This document shows positions 33,038-45,941 of a DNA stretch of 64,000 bases, piece after piece. Every line of letters begins with the position of its first letter. The stretch's first letter is position 1. A program made the position numbers and the translations under genes. Below the pieces are notes generated by a model. The model saw only the letters and a program-made list of their open reading frames with translations. It was not told the origin of the DNA and did not search any database. The DNA comes from Exophiala sp. HKRS030 (Eukaryota > Ascomycota > Eurotiomycetes > Chaetothyriales > Herpotrichiellaceae), in the NCBI GenBank assembly GCA_023897205.1, contig JAHWDD010000003.1, forward strand, positions 6,017,665 to 6,081,664. Direction: 5' to 3'.

Positions 33038-34972
33038 TCACAACTTCGCTTTTCCCAGCTGAATACTCTCCCAGCTGGACTGGTTCAACGGCTTAAAGGT
33101 CTCACTCTCCAGATCGAGGTAATATTTCCTCGTCTGGCCAGACTTATCTTCTTCACCCCAAGAAATATTCTTCACCACAGCCTTTGCATGCTTGAAAGTG
33201 TCACCCACGTCGACGAGATCCCCTCTGACCAATATCAACCTCGGCACGGCGTAGCGAGGTACTCCCTTGGCGCGTAGCTCCTTGAATAGTCTAGTAACAA
33301 ACACCTTCTCGCTCTGTCCTGTTCCTTGAGCCTCGGATTGTGCATCTAGTACGATCAATGCCGTGCCCACTTGACCATCATACTTGTCCAACCGTTTGCC
33401 CACGACGACGACATCTTTGACACCTGGCAGCTCAGAGATGAACCCTCGGACTTCACCAGCAGAAACGTTCTCGCCCATCCAGCGGTATGTGTCACCGATG
33501 CGATCGACGAATTTGACCCAATTGTCCTTTTCTTGGACCAGCAAATCTCCCGATCTCTGGTACACGTCTCCCTTCTCGAAGCAGTCTCGTAACAGTTTCT
33601 GCTCGGTGGCTTCGGTGTTTCCGTGATAGTTGATATAGGTAGCCATGTTCTTGATCTTGGCGATAGCCTCGCCAGGCTCGCCTTTGTCGGCCACAATGCA
33701 GAAACCAGTCTTGGGATCCCGAATGGGCATCTCCGTATCATAATCGAATTTGACAATCCATTGGTCCTTTTCTAACACCTTCTTCCTCAGTGTTCCCAAA
33801 TATCCAACTCGCCCAGCACCGCTTTGTCCTCGTTTTCGGACATTGTCGAACTTGACCAACCCTTCGGTTGAGCGGTAGAACTCACGCACTTCGGGAACAT
33901 TGAACCGTCGCTGGAACTCGACCCACACATCCTTCTGGAGCCCATTCCCCGAGGCGACAAGAACTTGGTGTTTCCTGTCGTATTCACTTGCTGGAGTCGC
34001 GAGGAGAAACCTCAGTAGTTCACCGACATACAAGATCCTTGTCGACCGTGATTCATACACTTCTTTCCAGAATCCTCGTGCCGAGAACTTGCGGCCGATG
34101 GCGAAACACCCGCTGTTTCCCACTGCATATGCCAAGCCGGTGAAGAAGGTCGTGCCGTGGAACAGCGGCATGCACGAGTATATGCGGAGGTTGGACAGGT
34201 ATTTCTTGGGATTGGCGGCGTCCGGCGTTGTCGTGCACGAGACGATAGTGATGAGCGCGTTCTTGATGCTGCAGGCTTTGGGCTTGCCCGTCGTACCGGA
34301 CGTGTAGATTAGACAACCAACCGAGGCGACTGTCTTGGATGGTGTTGGTGGTAGAGTGGCGGGTTTGGATGGATCGGGGAATGGAAAGTCGATGATGTCG
34401 TCGTTGGATGCGAGCGGTAATGTTCGGAAGGAGCCGAGGTTCAGACGCACGACTTTGATGCTGCCACTGAGCGACCTCGCTGCTGTCGCCGCATGCGGCG
34501 CGATATCAGGTGTGCTGATGATGAGATTCGCCTGTGGCAGCCGCACGCAATGCAGCAGCGTCTCGTCGCGTAGAGCATTATTGATCAACGCCGGTGCAGC
34601 ACCCAATCTCGTAAGTGCAAATGCGACGAACGCCATCTCAGGCGAATTCGCCATGAAGACAGCGACGATATCCCCATTCTTGACACCGAGCTCGTGCAAG
34701 CCCAGCGCCAACTCGTCGACTTGCCTCTTCATCGCGCGGTAGTTCCACGTCCGGCCCTCGAACCAGATTGCGTCGGCGTTTGGGTCTGCTAGCTCCAAGA
34801 TCCGGTATAGATGTGTTGATTCATGTCCTAATTTGGCAAGCCACTGTGGATATCGGGTGCCGAATTCTTGTTCTTGTCGATAGATCGAAATATCTCGTGA
34901 CACGCCGAGGGAGTGGTCTGCGTAGTAGAGTAGGCCTGCGGCGGCTGCAGCTGATGCTGCTACGGTTGCCAT
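33038..34972 (-). CDS. fat1: Fat1-like very-long-chain acyl-CoA synthetase / fatty acid transporter
   Basis: One uninterrupted - strand exon encodes 644 residues from the ATG at 34972. The start MATVAASAAAAAGLLYYADHS is a short hydrophobic segment typical of Fat1/FATP proteins. The AMP-binding P-loop is LIYTSGTTGKPK (about residues 221-232). Later come FYRSTEGLVKFDN, the hinge region SGDLLVQEKDNWVKFVDRIGDTYRW and the FATP signature GENVSAGEV. The C-terminus ends in AKL, a good PTS1 peroxisomal signal. The family activates very-long-chain fatty acids with ATP and CoA, at peroxisomes, ER or lipid droplets. It is head-to-head with a peroxisomal thiolase gene 1.6 kb away, which supports a role in beta-oxidation. 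Related CefD1-type enzymes act in secondary metabolism, so the exact substrate is open. Confidence 0.88.
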   Translation of the reverse strand: MATVAASAAAAAGLLYYADHSLGVSRDISIYRQEQEFGTRYPQWLAKLGHESTHLYRILELADPNADAIWFEGRTWNYRAMKRQVDELALGLHELGVKNGDIVAVFMANSPEMAFVAFALTRLGAAPALINNALRDETLLHCVRLPQANLIISTPDIAPHAATAARSLSGSIKVVRLNLGSFRTLPLASNDDIIDFPFPDPSKPATLPPTPSKTVASVGCLIYTSGTTGKPKACSIKNALITIVSCTTTPDAANPKKYLSNLRIYSCMPLFHGTTFFTGLAYAVGNSGCFAIGRKFSARGFWKEVYESRSTRILYVGELLRFLLATPASEYDRKHQVLVASGNGLQKDVWVEFQRRFNVPEVREFYRSTEGLVKFDNVRKRGQSGAGRVGYLGTLRKKVLEKDQWIVKFDYDTEMPIRDPKTGFCIVADKGEPGEAIAKIKNMATYINYHGNTEATEQKLLRDCFEKGDVYQRSGDLLVQEKDNWVKFVDRIGDTYRWMGENVSAGEVRGFISELPGVKDVVVVGKRLDKYDGQVGTALIVLDAQSEAQGTGQSEKVFVTRLFKELRAKGVPRYAVPRLILVRGDLVDVGDTFKHAKAVVKNISWGEEDKSGQTRKYYLDLESETFKPLNQSSWESIQLGKAKL

Positions 34973-36556
34973 GTTCAGTGGTCTGGGTGTTTCCGCAAGG
35001 CTTGTGTTCTGTAGTCTGGGATTCTTCTCGCTGGTTTGTCTCTTTTTATGTAAATGCAAAGCTCCGCAGCAAAGGACAAAGTCGTCCGAAGGTTGTCCTC
35101 GCAAAGTCTATGTCCAGAGCATTTGCAAGTTGACGAAAATAAAACAATAGAGCAATCTGGAATGTGCTTCTGAGTTGTATTCAGGAAGGCCTGTATTCTT
35201 CGGAGCTCTTCTAAAGTTTGCCTTTGTTGACCAAATGAGAGGGGCGAAGCCTGACCCGTCCGTAGAGAAATGCCGAAGTATGGAACCTTTTTGATTCCGG
35301 CAAGGAGTCAACTAACAAATCGATCAAAGTACAATGACCACGCAAATGCCCGTGTGCTGTGTGGATATTTAAAAGGTACGGACGTAAGTTAGAATAAGAT
35401 ATAGTTACATCAGCCCTTCGATCACTTTTCATGCGTCAGTAGGTTGAAGGTGGTAATTATGCTTGCTTTGGCTCCTGAGTTTCAGTCCAAGGCCTGGAAT
35501 GTTTACTTCCGGCAACCTACTTACTCCAGGGTTATTGAGAGGTCGAAAGGTTCTCGGACCGGGGATTAGCCTCGCTTCAGAGACGCAGCGAGCGTGGCAG
35601 ACAGGGTCGAAGCTTGGAAGTTTGGCTGGCAATCAGTTGAGGACACCAATGCCCCACAAACTCGTTGGCTAGGGTTATGCGGGAACCTTGCGCGCCGGAG
35701 GAATGCTGAACAGATATCTCAGTCACTCTGGATTTGACAGCCTCAGGGTTCAAAGAATTCAGTCCTTTGGGGGCCTCCCACATAACGCTGTCTCATCTCA
35801 ACTTATCACGATTCTACACACGCGTGCCACTCATGAACCAGCAGATGCCTTCCTAAGACTCAATGAATACATTATGAAAGTGGGGCAATTTATCAAGGAC
35901 TCCCACGTGTGTCACAACAGCAAACATAGGATGCCGGGATGGTTCCGTTCTGTGAGGCGGCAGTCAAGTACAGGAGCCAAAGTATGGAGAGTGCCCCAGA
36001 CTTTAGTTTGGTAGTTAGAATGGTTTGACGGGTGTACCAAGCTTGAACTGCCAAGTCGAATCAAAAGTCGACGCTGACACGGCGGACACAAACGGAGCGA
36101 GGGCAGGGACAGCAGACTTCGGCAGTTGAGAACGAACTCTCTGGAAGAGGAATTAGGCTTTTGTGGGTCACAAGGCGAAGAAGGAGGATGGGCGGGACGA
36201 GGCCCACGGAGACCAAGCTCACCCACTTATTTACGACTGACGTTCAGACCGAGGCATCTTCCCTTCTTGGAGCCAGGGAGGCGGATGTTGGATCTCGATA
36301 CGCTCTAATTCATAGAGGCAAAGAAAAAAATATCTGTAATCTTCAAATATTGATTATGTCGAGAGATTGTCCGAAGGTACTCCGATATTAATTACATGCA
36401 ATCTATCTCGATATATTGGTCTCTCTCATATTCAGAATTCCACTTGCTTTGACTGTAACACATCTCGGTATCGACAATATCATCCTCACCACACCATCGG
36501 AGTCACCCTTGCATTATATATTCTCCACGAAGCTAACACCCACCATAATATCAAAT
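34973..36556. promoter_or_regulatory. Shared divergent promoter of the Fat1-like and thiolase genes
   Basis: This 1.58 kb region separates the starts of two divergent peroxisomal fatty-acid genes, and no gene is seen in it. One CCGAGG (36249-36254) matches the CCTCGG core known from FarA/FarB fatty-acid-response factors in Aspergillus, about 300 bases upstream of the thiolase ATG. A single hexamer match has little weight alone. Confidence 0.4.
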
Positions 36557-38108
36557 ATGAGCGCCCAACGAAGACTGGAAGCCGTGGCCGGCCACCTGAA
36601 TGAAAGCGCAACAACGACCATCTCCCCCGGCCTGAAGAAAGTACTCGAGAAGAACCCCGACGACATTGTCATCACAGCATCAGTAAGGACACCATTGACC
36701 AAAGCTCGCAAAGGTGGATTGAAAGACACTCCCACAGAAGAGCTCCTGATACACGTACTCAAAGCTATCAAGGAACAATCGGGCATCGACCCCAACGTTG
36801 TCGAAGATGTGTGCGTGGGCAATGTCCTCCAACCAGGGCCCGGTTTTGTGGCCAGAAGCGCTGTTCTAGCAGCAGGCTACCCTGTCACCACGGCGGCGAA
36901 TATTGCCAGCCGGTTCTGCTCTTCAGGTCTCCTGTCGATCCAAACAGTCGCCAGCTCTATTGCCATCGGTGCCATCGAGGTCGGCATCGCCATCGGTTGC
37001 GAGAGCATGTCGTCGCACGAAGACAAACCACCCCAGATGAGTGAGAGCATCACCCAGCACCCAATCGCCAAAGACAATCTACAGCCCATGGGATGGACGT
37101 CAGAAAACGTCGCACGCGACTTCAACATCACCCGCGAACAACAAGACAAATACGCCACTCTGTCACACAACCGGGCCGAAAACGCCCAGAAACAAGGCTG
37201 GACCGACGACGAGATCGCACCCATCACCACGCAGTGGATCGACCCCAAGACGAAAGAGAAGAAAACCATCACCATCAGCCGTGACGACGGCGTACGCCCC
37301 GGCACCACATACGAAGGCCTGTCGAAGATCCGCTCTGCATTCCCACACTGGGGTCCTACAACGACCGGTGGAAATGCCAGTCAAGTCACCGACGGCGCTG
37401 CAGCAGTGTTGCTGATGAAGCGGTCGACGGCGGAAAAGTTGGGTCAGAAGATCATCGGCAAATATGTCAAGAGCACGGTTGTGGGATTGCAGCCCAGAAT
37501 CATGGGCATTGGTCCCAGTCTGGCGATTCCTAAGGTCTTGCAGTTGACCGGCTTGACCAAGGATGATGTTGATCTGTTTGAGATCAATGAGGCTTTCTCC
37601 AGTATGGTATGTCATTTACCCTTTCCCGTTTTCCATCTCTTTAATCTCTCCGTCCATGCATTCTCTATTCTGGATTTATGGATTGATTATGACTTGTTTC
37701 TTCATTAGTATGTCTACTGCGTCGAGGAACTCGGCCTGGACATCAACAAGGTCAACGTACGAGGCGGCGCCATGTAAGTACATCAAACCATATCTTCTCC
37801 GTCTCTCCTACCTCTCCCTCTTCATCTCTATCACCCACCCTTCCTGCTTCAGGCACGACTAACATCCCTCCCACAGCGCCATCGGCCACCCTCTCGGCGC
37901 CACAGGTACACGCCAAGTCGTCACCGCCCTATCAGAACTCAAGCGGAGGAAAGCCAAGATCGCCGTCACGTCTATGTGTGTGGGAACGGTAAGTCCATCG
38001 ACCCTTCTCCTTTCTAATCTCATTTGCATTGTCGGTGGAAGAGAAAGCTAATGAACTTCTGTGATGCAGGGCATGGGCATGGCGGGTGTCTTTGTTTCAG
38101 AAGTGTAG
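36557..38108 (+). CDS. pot1: Peroxisomal 3-ketoacyl-CoA thiolase
   Basis: Four exons (36557-37606, 37709-37773, 37877-37988, 38070-38108) join to 421 residues. The N-terminus contains RLEAVAGHL at residues 6-14, a perfect PTS2 (R-L-x5-H-L). The thiolase nucleophile Cys is in ASRFCSSG (about C121). The domain junction NEAFSSM ends exon 1; GGAIAIGHPLGATG (catalytic His) spans the exon 2/3 junction; and the acid Cys is in SMCVGTGMGMAGVF spanning exons 3/4. The enzyme cleaves 3-ketoacyl-CoA with CoA in the last step of beta-oxidation. Exon 4 codes only 12 residues, so single-ORF callers would truncate the protein and lose the catalytic His and second Cys. The start is the ATG directly before the PTS2; the upstream frame has no other good ATG. 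Confidence 0.95.
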
Positions 38109-38774
38109 ACCAACCCATATCTATCGTCAGATCGATTTCATACGTCAGAAATGTCAATATACCAATTGTGAATACCATCCATTCTACCAAGCGCTCACTG
38201 TTCAGAATGCTGCGATGTGCGAGTCTTGGCGTGCTCGATATGAACTACCGCACCTTTCTAGACAAGAGCAACCATGCCTTTGAAGAGACCCTGTGTTGGC
38301 CCCCTCGACAAATTCCACTTAAGACAGATGCAAGAGGCTCATTCAGGTCGGGGACTAACTGACTCACTACCGTCGTGACACTTGATCAACTTGCAGTTGC
38401 CGTCTAGCCTCACGAGCCACGCTGGTCCGGCTTGCTTGGATGACTTAAGTAGCAGTCGACTAAGTCGAAGGGGGAATCAAGGACGAATCTCAAGCAGAGA
38501 AGGAAAAGGCTACGCATGAGATGGGAGATATTGATACTCTATGATGCGTATCCAATCCGAGCAGGAGCCTGTTCAAAACCCGAGGAGTCCCGAATATAGA
38601 CTGTGCTCGTTGCCCAACGTAATTGTCGTCGGATAGCCCGAATTGCGCCCTCCCAAGCCCATCGTTGCATCCGTGCTGCCCTTCTCATCCTGAACCTCGT
38701 CTCATTGAATATCCACGGGAGCTGCGTGGTTGGATATCACATGCCAATTCAGATTCCCCTGACTCGGTGCTGGT
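38109..38774. other. Intergenic region between convergent genes
   Basis: No gene is seen in 0.67 kb between the thiolase and cupin 3' ends. Confidence 0.6.
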
Positions 38775-40102
38775 TTATTTTCCAGCCTTCTTCTCCTCGG
38801 CCGCCTCTTCGGGCTTATCGTCGCCGTAGAACTGTCGTTTATCGACCAACATCTCATCGTCGGCTACGCCAATCGTTGCAAAGTACTATGATAGTCACAA
38901 GAACAAAGTCAATAATCCATTGCAACCTCAAGCATCTCACGCAGACAGCCATAAAAGGCCAACAAGAAAAGCCTGAAGAAGGTGGAAGAAGAACTCACCG
39001 CCATAGCCCTCCGATTCGCCTCCGGATTCATGGGTTTCCCTGCCTCACCCAGGGTGGCCAGCAATTTGAAGTAATTGATGTAAAACGCCGGTGTGTACGT
39101 GTTGAAGAACTTGGCCTCTTCGTCGTACGGGTTGGAGAAGGTATGTGGTGAGCGAGTGGGGACGGTGACGTAGTCGCCTAGTTTGGCGTCGATGGTGGTT
39201 CCGTTCAGAGCGTGGAAGCGTAGCGTGCCTTGGGTCACGAGGAAGGTTTCGTCGTGCTAGAGGAGAGGGGTTAGAGTGGTTGTCGATGGTAACAGTAGTG
39301 TTTGGGATGGAGAAGGAAAGGAGATGGGTAAAGCAGAGGAATCAAGGAAAAGGAGACGGGCGGTGGTTGTAGACTTCCTCGAGTCATGGGGCGGAGATGG
39401 AAGGGAAGGAGACTATAGTGTTCGTTGTGATGATAGAATCTGAGATGTTCGGTGGACATACCATTTCATGCCAATGCGGCGGCGGTCTTTTTGATGCACA
39501 AACAGATCACCGGTCAGCTTTTTCTTTTCGCCATTTTTCTGCAAAACCACAGCACAGAGACCCCTGAAGTACAACCAGACCTGAAACTTGCAGTGCGCAT
39601 CAGCAGCTCCATATGAGGAGCCCCTATTCAAACCACAGCTTTGATGACAAGTGAGCTTCGGTCGAGACCCTTGGCTTGTGGTCACGCAATACACTGTGTG
39701 ACATACGCCGGACATGACAAGGCTCAACCCTTCTCTCACAGGACATGGATGGTCTCCAGGTAGGACGAGGCTAGCTATTCCCCGGACCACGTGACACACG
39801 ATAATCTGCCTCACCCTGACAGACAGACGAGCTCGACTAAGCAGACGGTGATGCTCCATCAAAACTACCCCACCCCCACCCTCGGCACCATGAATCCTCT
39901 CAGGCCAAACAACCAGGACCAAAGAGTATATATAGAAAAGAACTCACCCAGAAGTATGCGGCGGGACGATGAACTCAGCACTGCCGAGGCGGTTATCGGT
40001 TCTAGAGCCATCTTCGAGAATGCGGATGGTGATGGTGCCAAGCTTGAATGTCTCGCCGGCGGAAACAGGGACGAAGTTTATGGGGACGGTGGGGGTTTCC
40101 AT
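38775..40102 (-). CDS. Cupin-domain protein with a 25-nt microexon
   Basis: Four - strand exons (39948-40102, 39462-39486, 38999-39256, 38775-38885) join in frame to 182 residues. The single cupin barrel has metal motif 1, HxHx4E: the two His (PPPHWHEM) are encoded by the 25-nt exon 2 and the Glu by exon 3 (HDETFLVTQG). Motif 2 lies around LGDYVTVPTRSPHTFSNP, with a His in the expected place. A helical C-terminal part follows (YFKLLATLGEAGKPMNPEANRRAMA) and the protein ends in a charged tail (KPEEAAEEKKAGK). No signal peptide is seen. It resembles small cytosolic quercetinase/cupin_2-like proteins whose substrates are mostly unknown. The first intron (461 nt) is long. Without the microexon the protein would lose its metal site, so the splice model is well supported. 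Confidence 0.82.
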
Positions 40103-42326
40103 TGTTAGGATGATTTCGAATTGATTGGGGGATTTGGATATAGAATGAGATGCGATATAGTCAGCTGAAAGGGGTTCGATGTGGTAGAAAGAAGAGGTCA
40201 GTAGGAGGTAATATCAGATTGTCAGATGTCGTTGACGGTGTCGGTGTGTGGATTCTCCGACGTCCGATCTTACGAGTCGAAGAATCGATCGACTAAAAGT
40301 TAGTTGATAGGACAGTAGAAGGTGAAATACAGATAGAGGTATCAAAGTCTAGTATTTAGGGAATTAGTTTGACACGAAGATGAGTGAAAATCCGCGGTTG
40401 CGGTGAGGCAACAATAGCTCTATGTCTTCCACAGCTTTATTGCTGTGTGTAGCCCAGTGAGACAGACTGTGAGATGAGTGGCCAGGCTAAAGTAAGCCTC
40501 GTGTGCTCGCAGCTCGACTGACGAGGCTGAGGCGGGGCAAGGTTCTGTCCGTGGCTCTGAGTGGCCAAGAACAGTCCTAGTTAAATAAGAATTCAAGAGC
40601 ATCTTATCGGAATCTACCCTCTAGTCCGGTAGTCGCTGGGTAGAAACGGTATGAAGAGACAAAGTCGATTTGATCTGGTAGTGATCTCTATACGAACTGT
40701 GCATAGATGGGAACTGCATGTCAGTTGATATTGACCGGGCAATATCAGTGACTGCTAGTTTCAGAATCGTGGGAGGTGGCATAGTTGGAGGTATATTTGA
40801 TCGAGCGGGCTTTGTCCACAAAGGAGAAGAGAGCTTCTTTCTAATGGACCTCTGCTGAGGACTCAAGTAACCGACAAGCCATTATACGCAACTAATTTAT
40901 AAGTACTTGGGCGATCAACAGTCAGAGGCTGTTCGTTGATTCCATTCTGGTCAAATACCTGCAATCTAACTACACGGATGATACCCTAGTTCCTATGTAC
41001 CTATTTGGCAACAAGCTACAGTACCTAGTTGGAAGCTACCGGGTACGTGAAGCTTCCCCATCGACAACGAGAGCTGGGCTAGGCACGGCTAGGCCAGGCT
41101 GTTCGGTCCTCGGGCACAGCCTGGCTGTATCTCGCTTTAACTACGGAACGTCCCATCAGGGGTCCATACCCAAGTGATATGAAATTCCTCAGGCAGTAAT
41201 GATCGCCCAGAACACCTAGACACCTCCCTTCCCGTCTCAGCAAACGGTGGCGAGTCTGCGACTAGCTCCCCGTGCTTCGGGATTGCCATGCGCTTCTTCA
41301 AGCTTAGAATCCACAGATCCTCCGTTCTTTGCATAGCACGGGCACCCCATCGCGCCCATATGGGGGAATTAGCTCATACGTGTTGCTTGACCTTTAGCCG
41401 GAAACCTGGTGGTATGTACATACTTTGCTAGCTGTGGCGCCGAAGTATCACCCGAGTGCCTAGCCTACCTTATCACGCGCGCCTAGTTAATGATCCCTTG
41501 AGTCCAAACGCCCGAGTTCCCCTCGAGACTCCCTCCCCACGAGCTCGCGAGCCCACCAGCCCACCAGTCCAATCTGCTGATATGCCTACCCCAACTAACT
41601 AATTTATGCCCGACGTGCTTTCCTGGCCTACAGTACGTTGCCTGTGCCGCTGAAATCCCACTGGTTGATTGCAATACTCACGAGCATGGCCTCCGTTACA
41701 CAAAAGGCACCAGATCTACCCCTCTTGCTAAATAGAGCATATAGCATTTGATCGACTTTGCTCGTGAATTGGCAATAAATATAGAGTCTGAATATGAGTA
41801 TAGATATGGTGGTCGAGGCTGGGGATTTACTTGTTGTCATCTATTAGTACATGGGTCAAATTGTCAGAGAGTTAGTCAACTGAAGTGTGGATGCGATGGA
41901 CCAGCAGTGGTATTTCTTTTCATTCAAGACCAAACCCCATGAGTTGTTGCTTTCATGTGCATTTGTTATTGTGCAAAGACATTGCCTTGCCATCACATAT
42001 ATGATATGATATAATGTGTTAGAGTAACTAGTCATTCATAACGCCCATTATTTGGAGGTTCCTGACATGCCGTGATTTAGCCCAGAGGAACAACATCAAA
42101 AACCAGAAAGAGACGAGGAAAGTGGTAAAGTTCGTTGTTTCCTTGTCTTTTTCTTGTCTCGTCTCGTCTCTCGCCTCTCATCTCTTTTCTTCATGCGTGG
42201 ATGGATGGATGGAATCCCTCCTCGTCGTCTCTTATCATCACCATATTCTCCCTCGGAGCCCCTGCCTGACTGGGGGCGATGTAAGACTATACCATATGTT
42301 ACTCCTGGCCTCCTACAATCAGTCAT
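40103..42326. other. Intergenic region
   Basis: No gene is supported in 2.2 kb. Short frames show no family features. The part from 40103 holds the cupin gene promoter; the part near 41950-42326 is the 3' side of the GH1 gene, with CT-rich (GTCTC) and GGATG repeats near 42150-42215. Confidence 0.55.
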
Positions 42327-44008
<1,682 letters not shown>

Positions 44009-45941
44009 GATGCTGCTCGATGCGAATGGCGAACGTCGTGGCCTGGGGCTGGTGTTAACCGACTAACCTCTCTCGCCAAGTAGTTTGGGGTTTGTGTGTT
44101 TGTCGGCTGTGGGATGTGGATGTGGGCTTGAGATAGAGACGCGGGGTGTCAACGAATGAACGTTGGAAGGGTCAGTAAGCAGCAAGTACTTTTTTCTGAG
44201 CCCGAGCACACTTTGAGTACCTTTCAAGGATTCCGTCTGCGAAGCAAAAGGTCGTGATCCAAGTGGTCAGTGTGACGAATGTCTAGTCAGGTGTCTTGCA
44301 GAGGACTAAGAGGACAGAGACTGTCAGAAGGGTACCATGATGGAGGATATTTGTACTTTTTTCATCTATCCATCCAGACATTTCGCTTTATTCCCAGTGG
44401 ACTGCTCTGGTTAAAGTCTGGCAACAAGGCAGATCCACATCTTGTGATTGTCCAGAGTTCCGCTTGGGCCATACGACGCTCACTTGTACCGGATTGGTTG
44501 CGGAGTGAGGCTGTCCCGACCACCACGCTGTCTTGGTCCTGCCGAACTTTAGCCTAGTCGCCTCTGCCACGCTTCCACCTGGCTTCTATCCAGAGATAAT
44601 CGCCTCTCGACGTCTTTACAGCCATACGGTTGCTCTTCGGGTCTTTACCAGGTCTCTTCTTCCCCTTCTTCCCCTTCTCCCCCTTCTCCCCAGCACGAGA
44701 CATCTTACACACTACCTCTAAGGCGACTCCGGATTCCACCACTCCCTGCTACCTACCTTCATCGCCACACCGTTACTCCAGTCAACCAGCAGGGCCAAGA
44801 GCCTCTATCCCCCAGGTCTGCTCTGCATACAGCTTAGGCGCCCGTGTCTAAAAGTCCAGACTCCAGAGCAACCCAAGAGCACCTGACTCTGTGGGTCCCC
44901 AAGTACGCCCTGGGAGCATGGCAATGTAAGCAAGACGCCTGAGCTGACCCGTTTCAGATCACTGATAAATCCTCAATGTCGGGCCAACGTATCGGGAACG
45001 CCATGTTGCGATGTCTACCCGTCCCGAGCACATGTTGAAATCTCCAAAACAGTAGTCATTCCGTCCATCTATGATAAATATCTGCCATGAGCATCATTCC
45101 ACCTGCTATACATCATTATCAAGTGTCCGTTAGTCCTTGAGAATTTGCTGACTGGGGATCCCTTGACTGTCTCTACCCGCTCGTAACTGGAAACGATGAG
45201 CTGAAACGGCAATCATTCCGCCTGTGTATGATCAATCTTGGGTTCGATGGTTGGCGACGACAGCATCGCCTTGCCGACATCGTGCCACAAGGCGACTGTC
45301 TTGTACTGCCTTGTAATCTGATCCTGTTGGTGAATCTGGAATGCACCTGCCGAGCTTGAACCTTGATGACATGGCCTGAGGATCACGTTCACTTTATCAC
45401 GTCTCCTCTCTGGTCTGGTACAATGTATGTGCATAATCGTTGGTGTCCAACGAAGCTTCAGCACAAGACCAAAGTCATGCACAGCATCCAATTCAGAAAG
45501 GACGGTAATCGAGATCCCTCGATGGAAGGAGCAATGGTCTCGGGCTTGAAATTAGCCGAGTCCCATCCCACTGGACAGGAGGTCAGGTGCAGGTGACCAC
45601 ATATAGTTTCAGTCCTGATGTAATAGCCATTGACGACAACAATGCTGTTAGCCCTGCCCTGGATTGCCCGGCACTACCTCTGAAACATGGTTGTCCTCAT
45701 TCAAAACCCCATGCAATGTACTTTGCCCATCTGTCTTCAACCCGCTTCTACCTGATCGGGGATAAGCTGACAAGCTGAAATGTGAAGCAAACAATGACTC
45801 ACTGTCATATCTCTTGCAAGCCATCCCAGTCTAGCCTCACCTCGGTTGCAGGAAACCCAGATCTAGCGCTGGTCACTTAACCAAAGCTGTTGTCTGTATA
45901 GCGACTCACATTCACGAGCAAGCCGACCTGCATGCACCGCC
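44009..45941. other. Intergenic region
   Basis: No gene is seen in 1.9 kb between the GH1 and transporter genes. A pyrimidine tract of CTTCTTCCCC units lies near 44655-44692. The sequence just upstream of 44008 is the GH1 promoter. Confidence 0.55.

Noticed and set aside
37041..37415. Long alternative frames inside the thiolase gene on both strands
   Set aside because: They are shadows of a well-supported coding exon with C-rich codons.
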